Of a DNA stretch of 64,000 nt, positions 1-7,498 are shown piece by piece. How positions within the stretch are numbered: the stretch's first letter is position 1; each line of letters starts with the position of its first letter. The position numbers and the translations under genes are program-made. The DNA is taken from NCBI GenBank assembly GCA_947498595.1, contig CANMKX010000006.1, positions 124,001 to 188,000 on the forward strand, given 5' to 3'. The notes under the pieces were generated by a model. The model saw nothing but the letters and a program-made list of their open reading frames with translations, did no database searches and was not told the DNA's origin. This DNA comes from an uncultured Aquimarina sp. Lineage in GTDB: Bacteria > Bacteroidota > Bacteroidia > Flavobacteriales > Flavobacteriaceae.

Positions 1-1
1 T

Positions 2-286
2 AAATATCAAAATGGTTTTTTTACAGGTATTTTGATGGGATTTTTAGCCACCTTATTTTTTACTATTTTCTTTGGAGTTTATGCTACACATATTTCTCCA
101 GATTTTTTAAATGAGTTAATGTCTGTTTGGATAAAAGAGTATTATACGAGTGTAGGATTGGTTTTGTTTGTAGTTGCAATTATGGGATTTGCAAGTACAA
201 TTGTTCTTACATTATCATTTATGCAATTGTTTAAAGTTAGTTGGAATACCAGCAGGAAAAAACAAGTTTCGATAGCGAACACTTAA
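2..286 (+). CDS. membrane protein, C-terminal part (DUF4199-like)
   Basis: The reading frame is already open at the first bases, so this is the end of a gene that begins outside the window; the TTG/ATG codons at 32-37 are probably internal. The visible 95 residues hold two hydrophobic segments, separated by a short loop containing SPDFLNELM, and a short basic tail. Layout and wording resemble the C-terminal half of flavobacterial DUF4199 membrane proteins, whose function is unknown. The family assignment is by eye and weak. The rplU promoter starts just past its stop. Confidence 0.55.
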   Translation, partial: KYQNGFFTGILMGFLATLFFTIFFGVYATHISPDFLNELMSVWIKEYYTSVGLVLFVVAIMGFASTIVLTLSFMQLFKVSWNTSRKKQVSIANT

Positions 287-291
287 AAGCT

Positions 292-321
292 TTGTTGTTT
301 AATTAATTAGGTGTATATTTG
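292..321 (+). promoter_or_regulatory. rplU-rpmA promoter, Bacteroidota type
   Basis: TTG at 292-294 and TATATTTG at 314-321 are separated by 19 bases. This matches the flavobacterial sigma-A consensus (TTG, 17-23 bases, TANNTTTG). Transcription would begin near 326-328 and give a leader of about 40 bases before rplU. Confidence 0.7.
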
Positions 322-368
322 CAAACATTTTTAAATTAAAGAATTAATTTTTTAAAGTTTAACGCTAT

Positions 369-842
369 ATGTACGCAATTGTAGAGATAGCAGGGCAGCA
401 ATTTAAAGTTGCTAAAGACCAAAAAGTTTTTGTTCACCGTTTACCAGGAGAAGAAGGAGATTCAATCTCTTTTGATAAAGTTCTTCTTACTGCAGATGGA
501 GACAATGTTACTATTGGCGCCCCAGCTATAAAAGGAGCTCAAGTAGGAGCCAAAATAACAAGACACTTAAAAGGTGATAAAGTTGTTGTTTTTAAAAAGA
601 AAAGACGTAAAGGATACCGTGTGAAAAACGGTCACCGTCAAGCATTAACTGAAATCGTTATCGAAAGCATTGGTGGATCTGGAGCTAAAAAAGCTGCTGC
701 ACCAAAAGCGAAAGCTAACGACGATTCTGATAACTTAAGTTCAAAAACTGTAGCTGAGTTAAAAGAAATGGCAAAAAGTAAAGGAATTGAAGGTATTTCT
801 TCTATGAAGAAAGCTGATTTAATTGCTGCTTTACAAAACTAA
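369..842 (+). CDS. rplU: 50S ribosomal protein L21 with C-terminal extension
   Basis: Ribosomal large-subunit protein that binds 23S rRNA. Residues 1-102 are a full L21 domain, starting MYAIVEIAGQQFKV and containing the basic stretch VVVFKKKRRKGYRVKNGHRQ. The protein is 157 residues against about 103 in most bacteria. Residues 103-122 are an Ala/Lys/Asp-rich linker, and 123-157 form a small helical module (LSSKTVAELKEMAKSKGI, then KKADLIAAL) that looks like a SAP or Rho-N-terminal nucleic-acid-binding motif. rpmA follows 29 bases downstream, the usual L21-L27 pair. Confidence 0.95.
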   Translation: MYAIVEIAGQQFKVAKDQKVFVHRLPGEEGDSISFDKVLLTADGDNVTIGAPAIKGAQVGAKITRHLKGDKVVVFKKKRRKGYRVKNGHRQALTEIVIESIGGSGAKKAAAPKAKANDDSDNLSSKTVAELKEMAKSKGIEGISSMKKADLIAALQN

Positions 843-871
843 AGTATAACCCATTCTAAAACCGAAAGAAA

Positions 872-1132
872 ATGGCTCATAAAAAAGGAGTTGGTAGTTC
901 GAAGAACGGTAGAGAATCAGAATCGAAACGTTTAGGTGTTAAGATTTTTGGTGGTCAAGCTGCCGTAGCTGGTAACATCATTGTTAGACAAAGAGGTACA
1001 GCGCACAAACCAGGAGAAAATGTTTATGCAGGTAAAGATCATACTTTACATGCAAGAGTAGATGGTTTGGTGAAATTTACTAAAAAGAAAGATAATAAAT
1101 CCTATGTTTCAATAGTTCCTTTTGAAGCATAA
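872..1132 (+). CDS. rpmA: 50S ribosomal protein L27
   Basis: Ribosomal large-subunit protein whose N-terminus reaches toward the peptidyl-transferase centre. The 86-residue product begins [16 protein letters not shown] and has the diagnostic [20 protein letters not shown] stretch. There is no N-terminal pre-sequence of the kind cleaved in Firmicutes. It is transcribed with rplU from the promoter at 292-321, and a terminator follows at 1163-1197. Confidence 0.97.
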   Translation: MAHKKGVGSSKNGRESESKRLGVKIFGGQAAVAGNIIVRQRGTAHKPGENVYAGKDHTLHARVDGLVKFTKKKDNKSYVSIVPFEA

Positions 1133-1162
1133 GGATCTTTCCTTGTAATAATTATATTGAGG

Positions 1163-1197
1163 CTCTTTTCAAATTTTATTTGGAAAGAGTTTTTTTT
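1163..1197 (+). terminator. intrinsic terminator after rpmA
   Basis: Arms at 1163-1173 and 1179-1189 (CTCTTTTC.. / ..GGAAAGAG, one G-U pair) are followed by a run of eight T residues. It ends the rplU-rpmA unit. Confidence 0.75.
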
Positions 1198-1224
1198 GTT
1201 TCATTATATAAATAAAGTCACTTG

Positions 1225-1566
1225 ATGAGAAAAATGATTAAAGTTATAAGTTTTATTATAGTATTATTTGTGAGTAATGTAATAGTTGCTCAAGAAAATC
1301 AAATTGTGAAATATGATTTTTTGGAAGTTATAGTAATTCAAAAAGCAAATAAACGAGGGAAAGTAAAGAAAATAGAAATTCAAGAAGATCAAATTGCATT
1401 AAAAAATAGCTCGATTGTAATTAAAGATGTAGAGGATCTTAAACAAACATCGGATATGTTAATGTATATGAATCAAGCAAATTGGGAATATGTAGATAGA
1501 AGAGCTATCATAACAGAAGATAATGATCCCGTTTGGATGAGTTATATTTTTAGAAAGAGGAGATAA
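1225..1566 (+). CDS. small exported protein of unknown function
   Basis: A 113-residue protein with an N-terminal signal peptide (basic start MRKMIKV, hydrophobic core, then IVAQEN), so it is probably periplasmic or secreted. The mature part is rich in Lys, Ile and Glu and ends with WMSYIFRKRR; no known domain is recognised. The ATG at 1225 is preferred over the TTG three bases upstream. It stands alone between two terminators. Confidence 0.65.
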   Translation: MRKMIKVISFIIVLFVSNVIVAQENQIVKYDFLEVIVIQKANKRGKVKKIEIQEDQIALKNSSIVIKDVEDLKQTSDMLMYMNQANWEYVDRRAIITEDNDPVWMSYIFRKRR

Positions 1567-1567
1567 A

Positions 1568-1605
1568 AAAGGCGAAATTACTTAAAGTAATTTCGCCTTT
1601 TTTTC
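1568..1605. terminator. bidirectional terminator between the small gene and ahcY
   Basis: Perfect 11-bp stem (1571-1581 with 1587-1597, GGCGAAATTAC), loop of five bases, flanked by A-run and T-run. It can serve the forward small gene and the convergent ahcY gene. Confidence 0.85.
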
Positions 1606-1624
1606 ATTTTGAATTCGTCAAATA

Positions 1625-2941
1625 TTAATATCTGTAATATTCTGGTTTGAAAGGACCTTCAACAGCTACACCAATGTAATCTGCTTGATCTTTTCTTAAT
1701 ACATCTAATTCTACTCCTAGACGAGCTAAATGTAATTTTGCTACTTTTTCATCAAGATGTTTCGGTAACATATATACATCATTCTCATATTTATCAGAAC
1801 TGTTCCAAAGCTCAATTTGAGCTAAAGTTTGATTTGTAAAAGAATTACTCATTACAAAACTAGGATGCCCTGTAGCACAACCAAGATTTACCAATCTACC
1901 TTCAGCAAGAATGATAATATCTTTACCGTTGATAGTATATTTATCAACCTGAGGCTTGATTTCATCTTTAGTATCTCCATGATTAGTGTTTAACCATGAC
2001 ATATCGATTTCATTATCAAAGTGTCCAATGTTACAAACAATGGTTTTATCTTTCATAGCTTCAAAGTGACGTCCTTGAACGATATCCTTATTTCCTGTAG
2101 TTGTAATGATAACATCAGCATTTCCAACCACAGTTTCAAGTTTTTTAACTTCAAAACCGTCCATAGCAGCTTGTAGAGCACAGATAGGATCAATTTCAGT
2201 AACAGTTACAATAGAACCAGCACCTTTAAAAGAAGCGGCAGAACCTTTACCTACATCACCGTATCCACAAACTACTACACGCTTACCTGCAAGCATAGTA
2301 TCAGTTGCACGACGAATAGCATCTACAGCACTTTCTCTACAACCATACTTGTTATCAAATTTAGACTTTGTAACAGAATCATTTACATTAATTGCAGGAA
2401 TTGGAAGTGTACCATTTTTTACACGCTCATATAAACGGTGTACTCCTGTAGTTGTTTCTTCAGATAAACCTCTGATATCATCAACCAATTCTGGATAACG
2501 ATCTAATACCATATTTGTTAAATCACCACCATCATCAAGAATCATATTTAATGGCTTGCGATCTTCTCCAAAGAAAAGAGTTTGTTCGATACACCAGTCA
2601 AATTCTTCTTCATTCATACCTTTCCAAGCATAAACAGGAACTCCAGCATCAGCAATTGCAGCAGCAGCTTGATCTTGAGTAGAGAAAATATTACAAGAAC
2701 TCCATGTAACATCAGCTCCTAAAGCTACCAATGTTTCTATTAAAACAGCTGTTTGAATAGTCATATGTAAACATCCAGCAATACGAGCTCCTTTTAATGG
2801 TTGCTCATTTTTATATTCTTCACGAAGTGACATTAAACCTGGCATTTCAGCTTCAGCCAATTCGATTTCCTTTCTTCCCCATGCAGCTAAAGAAATATCT
2901 TTTACTTTAAAGGGTACATACGTTGGTGTCTTTGTACTCAT
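1625..2941 (-). CDS. ahcY: adenosylhomocysteinase
   Basis: Reversibly hydrolyses S-adenosylhomocysteine to adenosine and homocysteine, clearing the product of SAM-dependent methylation. The 438-residue protein has the substrate-domain motif [17 protein letters not shown] (about 55-71), the NAD-binding motif [24 protein letters not shown], and the conserved C-terminus KPEYYRY, whose Lys and Tyr reach into the NAD site of the partner subunit. It is a single gene with a candidate promoter at 3113-3120. I looked for an SAH or SAM riboswitch in the leader and saw none. Confidence 0.97.
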   Translation of the reverse strand: MSTKTPTYVPFKVKDISLAAWGRKEIELAEAEMPGLMSLREEYKNEQPLKGARIAGCLHMTIQTAVLIETLVALGADVTWSSCNIFSTQDQAAAAIADAGVPVYAWKGMNEEEFDWCIEQTLFFGEDRKPLNMILDDGGDLTNMVLDRYPELVDDIRGLSEETTTGVHRLYERVKNGTLPIPAINVNDSVTKSKFDNKYGCRESAVDAIRRATDTMLAGKRVVVCGYGDVGKGSAASFKGAGSIVTVTEIDPICALQAAMDGFEVKKLETVVGNADVIITTTGNKDIVQGRHFEAMKDKTIVCNIGHFDNEIDMSWLNTNHGDTKDEIKPQVDKYTINGKDIIILAEGRLVNLGCATGHPSFVMSNSFTNQTLAQIELWNSSDKYENDVYMLPKHLDEKVAKLHLARLGVELDVLRKDQADYIGVAVEGPFKPEYYRY

Positions 2942-3112
2942 AGTAATTATGTTTTAATAAAACCCTATATGGGATGTTTTTTAAAAACGTTTTATCTAAA
3001 AAATTAATTTTTAATCGATTGAAAAATCATTATTTGGATCTAAGATCAATAAAATTATTATAAATTCGTTTTTCGTGAATTTATAAATCAAGTATATTGA
3101 TTTTTCAGTTTG

Positions 3113-3120
3113 CAAAGGTA
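3113..3120 (-). promoter_or_regulatory. candidate -7 element for ahcY
   Basis: On the reverse strand this reads TACCTTTG, matching TANNTTTG, in the spacer between the divergent ahcY and phosphopantetheinyl-transferase genes. No TTG lies at the usual distance upstream, so the call is tentative. The rest of the spacer (2942-3142) is AT-rich without other recognisable signals. Confidence 0.4.
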
Positions 3121-3142
3121 CGTAATAACTTTAAGACTATAA

Positions 3143-3781
3143 ATGCCTCTTTACAAAACTATAACAGTCAATGCAACTACTAAAGTGTTGATTTGGAAGA
3201 TAGAAGAATCTTTTGATGAATTATCTAATGGAATAAAATTAACGAAACATTGTCAAGATAGAGTTGACGGAATGAAATCTGATTTGCATAAAAGAGGATT
3301 TATGAGTGTTAGACATCTTTTAAATGAAGTTGGGTATACTGATTTTGATTTGTATTATGATGATCTAGGGAAGCCGCATCTGCTAGATGGAAAACAAATT
3401 TCGATAACACATTCATTTGAGTTCTCTGGGATTATTATCAGTGATCAATTGATCGGAATTGATATAGAAAAGCAGCGAGAGAAAATAAAAAGAATAGCTC
3501 ATAAATTTGTTAGAACCGAACAGCAATTCTTAGAGAAACAAAAAGAAGAAAATAGAGTAAGAATACTTACCATAATATGGGGAGCAAAAGAATCTTTGTA
3601 TAAATTATATGCCACAGCAGGATTGAGTTTTGAACAACATATCCATATAGAATCTTTTGTGATAGATGATCTTTTTACGCAGAGTACGATTAAATATAAA
3701 GATCGTATAAGCTATTATGATATAGCTTTTTTAGAATTTGAAGGTTTTACATGCGTGTATACATTGCCCCAAAAAAATTAA
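3143..3781 (+). CDS. 4'-phosphopantetheinyl transferase superfamily protein
   Basis: Predicted to move phosphopantetheine from CoA onto a serine of an acyl or peptidyl carrier protein. The 212-residue length fits the Sfp/AcpT type. Two signature motifs are present: IGIDIE at 104-109 (metal-binding Asp and Glu) and WGAKESLYK at 146-154 (Glu and Lys). No carrier protein or polyketide/peptide synthetase gene lies in the window, so the target is unknown. It starts a tightly packed forward run; the next gene begins 9 bases after its stop. Confidence 0.85.
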   Translation: MPLYKTITVNATTKVLIWKIEESFDELSNGIKLTKHCQDRVDGMKSDLHKRGFMSVRHLLNEVGYTDFDLYYDDLGKPHLLDGKQISITHSFEFSGIIISDQLIGIDIEKQREKIKRIAHKFVRTEQQFLEKQKEENRVRILTIIWGAKESLYKLYATAGLSFEQHIHIESFVIDDLFTQSTIKYKDRISYYDIAFLEFEGFTCVYTLPQKN

Positions 3782-3790
3782 ACATTATTT

Positions 3791-4051
3791 ATGGAAGTAT
3801 CAATAGAATTAACATTCACTCCTTTACAAGATCGTTTTGAAGAACCGATAATTACTTTTATAAAGAGGCTAAGGGATTCTAAGTTTACAATATTAGAAAA
3901 TCCTTTGAGTACTCAAGTTTATGGAGATTATGATGAAGTAATGCTATATTTAATGAAAGAGATTAAAGTAGCATTTGGAGAAATAGATCATGGCTTAATG
4001 CAAATGAAATTGGTGAAATCTAATAGAAGTAATTATGAGTCAGATTTTTGA
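3791..4051 (+). CDS. thiamine-binding (YkoF/MTH1187-like) small protein
   Basis: An 86-residue protein resembling the ferredoxin-like thiamine-binding family (YkoF in Bacillus, MTH1187/UPF0045). The order MEVSIELTFTPL, FIKRLRDSKF, NPLSTQVYGDYDEVM and DHGLMQMKLVK follows the family pattern. There is no signal peptide, so it should be cytoplasmic. Its stop lies 17 bases inside the next gene, a PnuC-family transporter, suggesting translational coupling and a shared job in thiamine handling. Binding of thiamine is inferred from family membership only. Confidence 0.75.
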   Translation: MEVSIELTFTPLQDRFEEPIITFIKRLRDSKFTILENPLSTQVYGDYDEVMLYLMKEIKVAFGEIDHGLMQMKLVKSNRSNYESDF

Positions 4052-4667
4052 TTTTTTATTTAGTCAATACAATGACTATCCTATCCATATTTTAATTTTA
4101 GAGATTACAGCAGTTATTTTTGGGTTTTTATCAGTTTGGTTTTCAAAAGAAAATAAAATATGGGTGTATCCAACAGGGATGATTAGCACAGCAATTTTTG
4201 TTTATTTATTAATTGGCTGGGAACTTCTAGGGGATACAATGATTAACGGATATTATTTTATAATGAGTTTGTATGGATGGTACATATGGACTAGAAAGGT
4301 TGATGACACTAGTTTTACACCTATATCCAAAACAGATAGAAAAGAACAAATAATTTCAATAGTTATCTTTATAATAACTTTACTTTTTGTATATTTTGTC
4401 TACCAATTCTTTGATAAATGGACAAGCTGGACTGCTTATGTTGATACAGTAACAACAGCAGTGTTTTTTGTCGGAATGTGGTTGATGGCAAAACGTAAAA
4501 TTGAGAACTGGATATATTGGATTATAGGAGATATTATATCGATACCATTATATTTTTATAAAGGGTTGACATTTACCAGTTTTCAGTATTTGGTGTTTAC
4601 AGTACTTGCAATATATGGATATAGAAAATGGAAGAAAAGCTTAAGCAAAAAAGAAGTAATTGCATAA
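4035..4667 (+). CDS. PnuC/PnuT-family vitamin transporter
   Basis: Inner-membrane facilitator of the Pnu family, which carries nicotinamide riboside (PnuC), riboflavin (PnuX) or thiamine (PnuT). The 210-residue protein has about seven hydrophobic segments and conserved Trp-rich motifs (SLYGWYIW, then IENWIYWIIGDIISIPLYFYKG) typical of the substrate pathway. The neighbours split the prediction: a thiamine-binding-like gene overlaps its start and a NadR-like kinase overlaps its end by 40 bases. Thiamine seems slightly more likely, given thiamine-related receptors and enzymes nearby, but nicotinamide riboside is not excluded. Confidence 0.8.
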   Translation: MSQIFDFLFSQYNDYPIHILILEITAVIFGFLSVWFSKENKIWVYPTGMISTAIFVYLLIGWELLGDTMINGYYFIMSLYGWYIWTRKVDDTSFTPISKTDRKEQIISIVIFIITLLFVYFVYQFFDKWTSWTAYVDTVTTAVFFVGMWLMAKRKIENWIYWIIGDIISIPLYFYKGLTFTSFQYLVFTVLAIYGYRKWKKSLSKKEVIA

Positions 4668-5191
4668 AAATAGTCTTGTTTGGACCTGAATCGACAGGGA
4701 AAACTACACTTTCAAAAGAGTTAGCAACACATTATAATACAGAGTGGGTTCCTGAATTTGCAAGAGATTATTTACAAAAGAAATGGGATGAAGAGAGGGA
4801 AGTATGCAGTTACGAAGATTTATTACCTATAGCAGAAGGACAAATATTACTCGAAAATAAAGCATCAGAGCAAGCTAATAGAGTGTTGATTTGTGATACT
4901 GATATATTAGAGACGAATGTATACTCTAAAGCATATTTTAATGGGATTTCAGACGAATCCTTAGAAAAAGCTTCTATAGAGAATCAATATGATATGTATT
5001 TTTTAACATATATCGATACTCCATGGGAAGCAGATGATCTTAGAGATCGACCTAATGAGCGAGAAAAAATGTTTCATTTCTTTAGAGAAGCATTAGAAAA
5101 GTATAAAAGACCTTATGTTCTGTTAAAAGGTGGGAAAGAAGAGAGATTTAAAAAAGCAACTCAAATAATAGATGAATTAATCAAAAGGTAA
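4628..5191 (+). CDS. NadR-like P-loop kinase
   Basis: A 187-residue AAA_28/NadR ribosylnicotinamide-kinase-like protein. It has Walker A GPESTGKTT at 19-27, then VPEFARDYL and CDTDILETNVYSKAYF in the nucleotide and substrate regions. It lacks the nucleotidyltransferase and helix-turn-helix domains of full NadR. Kinases of this type trap a vitamin imported by a Pnu facilitator by phosphorylating it, so it is probably the partner of the overlapping transporter gene. Substrate (thiamine or nicotinamide riboside) cannot be read from the sequence. Confidence 0.8.
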   Translation: MEEKLKQKRSNCIKIVLFGPESTGKTTLSKELATHYNTEWVPEFARDYLQKKWDEEREVCSYEDLLPIAEGQILLENKASEQANRVLICDTDILETNVYSKAYFNGISDESLEKASIENQYDMYFLTYIDTPWEADDLRDRPNEREKMFHFFREALEKYKRPYVLLKGGKEERFKKATQIIDELIKR

Positions 5192-5194
5192 ACT

Positions 5195-6757
5195 GTGAAC
5201 ATAACCGATAAAGATATTCGACTTGTTAAAGAGAAAGGAATTACTCTAGACAAAATAATAAATCAAGTAGAGATTTTTAAAAAAGGAATTCCATGTGTTG
5301 TTTTAAAAAGCGCAGCTACAATTGATGATGGAATATTTCGTCTTTCTACTAGTGAAAAAGATGAGTTAGTTAAACTTTATGAAGAAAGATTGCCAAAATT
5401 AAGTGCAGTTAAATTTGTCCCCGCTTCTGGAGCAGCGACTAGAATGTTTAAAGATTTATTTAGATTTCTTGAAGGATATGAACCCGAAAAAGAACGATTA
5501 AACTCTTATACGAATTATCAAAAGGCTACAGCTATTAGACTTTTCTTAATCGGATTAGAAAAATTTCCTTTCTATGATAAAGTAATAGAAAAAATAAGAG
5601 AGTGGTATCCTAATTTCAATAAGTTACCAGAAGGAAAGCAGTTGTATTTATTTGTAGAAACAATGTTAAGGGACAAAGGACTTAATTATGGGATATACCC
5701 AAAAGGACTATTACCTTTTCATAAATATGCAGATGAGATAACAACGGCTTTTGAAGAGCATTTATATGAAGCAACAGGATATAGTACTATTAACAAGAAA
5801 GCTAAATTACATTTTACTATTTCGAAAGAACATCTAGAAGCTTTTGAATATGCTTTTGACGATATAAGAAAAAAAGTAGAAAAGAAAACTGATGTAAAAT
5901 TTGATATAACATACTCATTTCAGAAAACTGAAACAGATACAGTTGCTGTTTCAATGGAAAATAAACCTTTTCGAAATAATGATGGATCAATTCTGTTTAG
6001 ACCAGGAGGGCATGGAGCATTGATTGAAAATTTAAATGACTTAGATACAGAACTTCTTTTTATAAAAAATATAGATAATGTAGTTGTTAGAAAGTATCAA
6101 GACGATGTATCGAGATATAAAAAAGTATTAGCAGGAAAACTAATTGAAATACAACAAGAAATATTTAGAATATTAGAACAAATAGATGATACAATTTCGT
6201 TAGAAGATGAGTTGAGGAAAATTAAAAAGTTCATGAATTCTCAATTGAACATAAGATTTCCTCATGATTTTGATAAGTTTTCAGAAAAATATAAACTAGA
6301 ATTTCTTAAAGAATCATTAAACAGGCCAATTAGGGTATGTGGTATGGTTGAAAATGAAGGAGAACCAGGAGGAGGACCTTTTTGGGTTAAAGGAGAACAA
6401 GGGAAATTAACATTGCAGATAATTGAAGCTCCACAGATTAATAAAAATGATAAAAAACAGCAGGAAATTTTAAGAAGTGCAACTCATTTTAATCCTGTAG
6501 ATATTGTTTGTGGAATAAAAGATTACAGAGGTAATAAATTTGATTTAAAGAAATATGTAGATGAAAATGCTGGTTTCATAACTGTAAAATCAAAAAAAGG
6601 AAAACAATTAAAAGCATTAGAACTTCCTGGATTATGGAACGGGGCTATGTCTAATTGGATAAGTGTTTTTATAGAAGTGCCGTTAACAACATTTAACCCA
6701 GTGAAGAGTGTGAATGATCTATTAAAATCAGCACATCAGGTGAAATTATTTTCTTAG
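5195..6757 (+). CDS. DUF4301 family protein
   Basis: A 520-residue cytoplasmic protein of the Bacteroidota family DUF4301, function unknown. Visible conserved stretches are VPASGAATRMFKDLF near residue 75, FRPGGHGALIENLND, and NEGEPGGGPFWVKG near residue 390. The Gly-rich SGAATRMF and RPGGHGALI elements recall nucleotide-binding loops of sugar-nucleotidyltransferase-like folds; that is inference. GTG at 5195 is the start, only three bases after the kinase stop, so it is very likely co-transcribed and translationally coupled with the Pnu cassette. Confidence 0.8.
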   Translation: MNITDKDIRLVKEKGITLDKIINQVEIFKKGIPCVVLKSAATIDDGIFRLSTSEKDELVKLYEERLPKLSAVKFVPASGAATRMFKDLFRFLEGYEPEKERLNSYTNYQKATAIRLFLIGLEKFPFYDKVIEKIREWYPNFNKLPEGKQLYLFVETMLRDKGLNYGIYPKGLLPFHKYADEITTAFEEHLYEATGYSTINKKAKLHFTISKEHLEAFEYAFDDIRKKVEKKTDVKFDITYSFQKTETDTVAVSMENKPFRNNDGSILFRPGGHGALIENLNDLDTELLFIKNIDNVVVRKYQDDVSRYKKVLAGKLIEIQQEIFRILEQIDDTISLEDELRKIKKFMNSQLNIRFPHDFDKFSEKYKLEFLKESLNRPIRVCGMVENEGEPGGGPFWVKGEQGKLTLQIIEAPQINKNDKKQQEILRSATHFNPVDIVCGIKDYRGNKFDLKKYVDENAGFITVKSKKGKQLKALELPGLWNGAMSNWISVFIEVPLTTFNPVKSVNDLLKSAHQVKLFS

Positions 6758-6777
6758 AATTTTATTTAAGTATAGAG

Positions 6778-6816
6778 AAAGCCATCCAGTTTATATGTAA
6801 TTGGATGGCTTTTTTA
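6778..6816 (+). terminator. intrinsic terminator after the DUF4301 gene
   Basis: Stem GCCATCCA (6781-6788) with TGGATGGC (6802-6809) plus flanking A-T pairs, followed by TTTTTTA. It closes the forward run that starts at 3143. Confidence 0.8.
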
Positions 6817-6949
6817 TGTGTAAAAGTGTGTATTAATTCCACAGTTTAGTGTAGAATCTACACTATCTCCCCAAATGCGTTGTAATAAGAAATGAAATTA
6901 AAGTGTTGTATTGTAGATGTTTGTTGTAATTATAGCTAAAGACTCTTTT

Positions 6950-6966
6950 TTGGAACGATTTTTACA
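6950..6966 (+). promoter_or_regulatory. candidate sigma-54 promoter
   Basis: The 17 bases TTGGAACGATTTTTACA match the sigma-54 consensus YTGGCACGRNNNTTGCW at all defined positions except two: A for C in the -24 box and A for G in the -12 box, with the GG kept and the C of -12 present. It lies 47 bases before the small secreted-protein gene at 7014, and the gene after that encodes a sigma-54 activator. The remaining spacer 6817-6949 shows nothing recognisable. Confidence 0.5.
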
Positions 6967-7013
6967 TATTACTATGACAAATGATACGATAGTTAGAAAT
7001 TCTAAAAAATACT

Positions 7014-7328
7014 ATGAAACAATATATGATTGTTATTGCTGTAATGGTAAGCGTAATTTCAGCTCAAGGTGTTCAAGCACAAGATGGGAAAAATGAAAAA
7101 AAAAGAGACACACTTGAGGCTTATCGATTTGAATCTATACCAGTTGTAGAATTACCTATGGGAATTCAAGAAATGGTCGCAATAGATTATGAAAAGTCTT
7201 GGATAGCTAAGGCTTATAAAAACAAAAAGAAAATTTATAAAATCGAATTAAAGAAAATAAATAGTCAAACACAAGTCATATTTGTAAATGCCGAAGGCAA
7301 ATTGGTTAAACTAAATAGCGAATCTTAA
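7014..7328 (+). CDS. small secreted protein of unknown function
   Basis: A 104-residue protein with a clear Sec signal peptide (MKQYMIVIAVMVSVISAQG, then VQAQD). The mature part, about 80 residues, is charged, with VVELPMGIQEMVAIDYE and a C-terminal VIFVNAEGKLVKLN, a pattern resembling small flavobacterial periplasmic PepSY-like proteins, though I cannot assign a family. It sits between a candidate sigma-54 promoter and a sigma-54 activator gene and has its own terminator, so it may be a target of that regulator. Confidence 0.7.
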   Translation: MKQYMIVIAVMVSVISAQGVQAQDGKNEKKRDTLEAYRFESIPVVELPMGIQEMVAIDYEKSWIAKAYKNKKKIYKIELKKINSQTQVIFVNAEGKLVKLNSES

Positions 7329-7395
7329 ATCTAGGGGTAGAGAAAAAAGATTATTGTTCCTCATATTGTAGCAATATTAAAGTTGTTTAGTAAAT

Positions 7396-7431
7396 AAAAA
7401 GAGACTCAGTCCCAAGAGTCTCTTTTTTTAT
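7396..7431 (+). terminator. intrinsic terminator after the small secreted protein
   Basis: Stem GAGACTC (7401-7407) with GAGTCTC (7416-7422), A-run before and a T-run of seven or more after. It separates this gene from the downstream regulator. Confidence 0.85.
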
Positions 7432-7498
7432 GTTTAAAAACAATAATTAGGTTTTATTTTATAAGTTTATATTTACAAATGACCAAGAGAAATACCCA

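Noticed and set aside
2106..2498. 130-codon forward frame inside ahcY
   Set aside because: It runs antisense through a strongly conserved enzyme and has no recognisable product; a shadow of ahcY.
2942..3142. SAH or SAM riboswitch upstream of ahcY
   Set aside because: I saw none of the conserved blocks of these aptamers in the AT-rich spacer.
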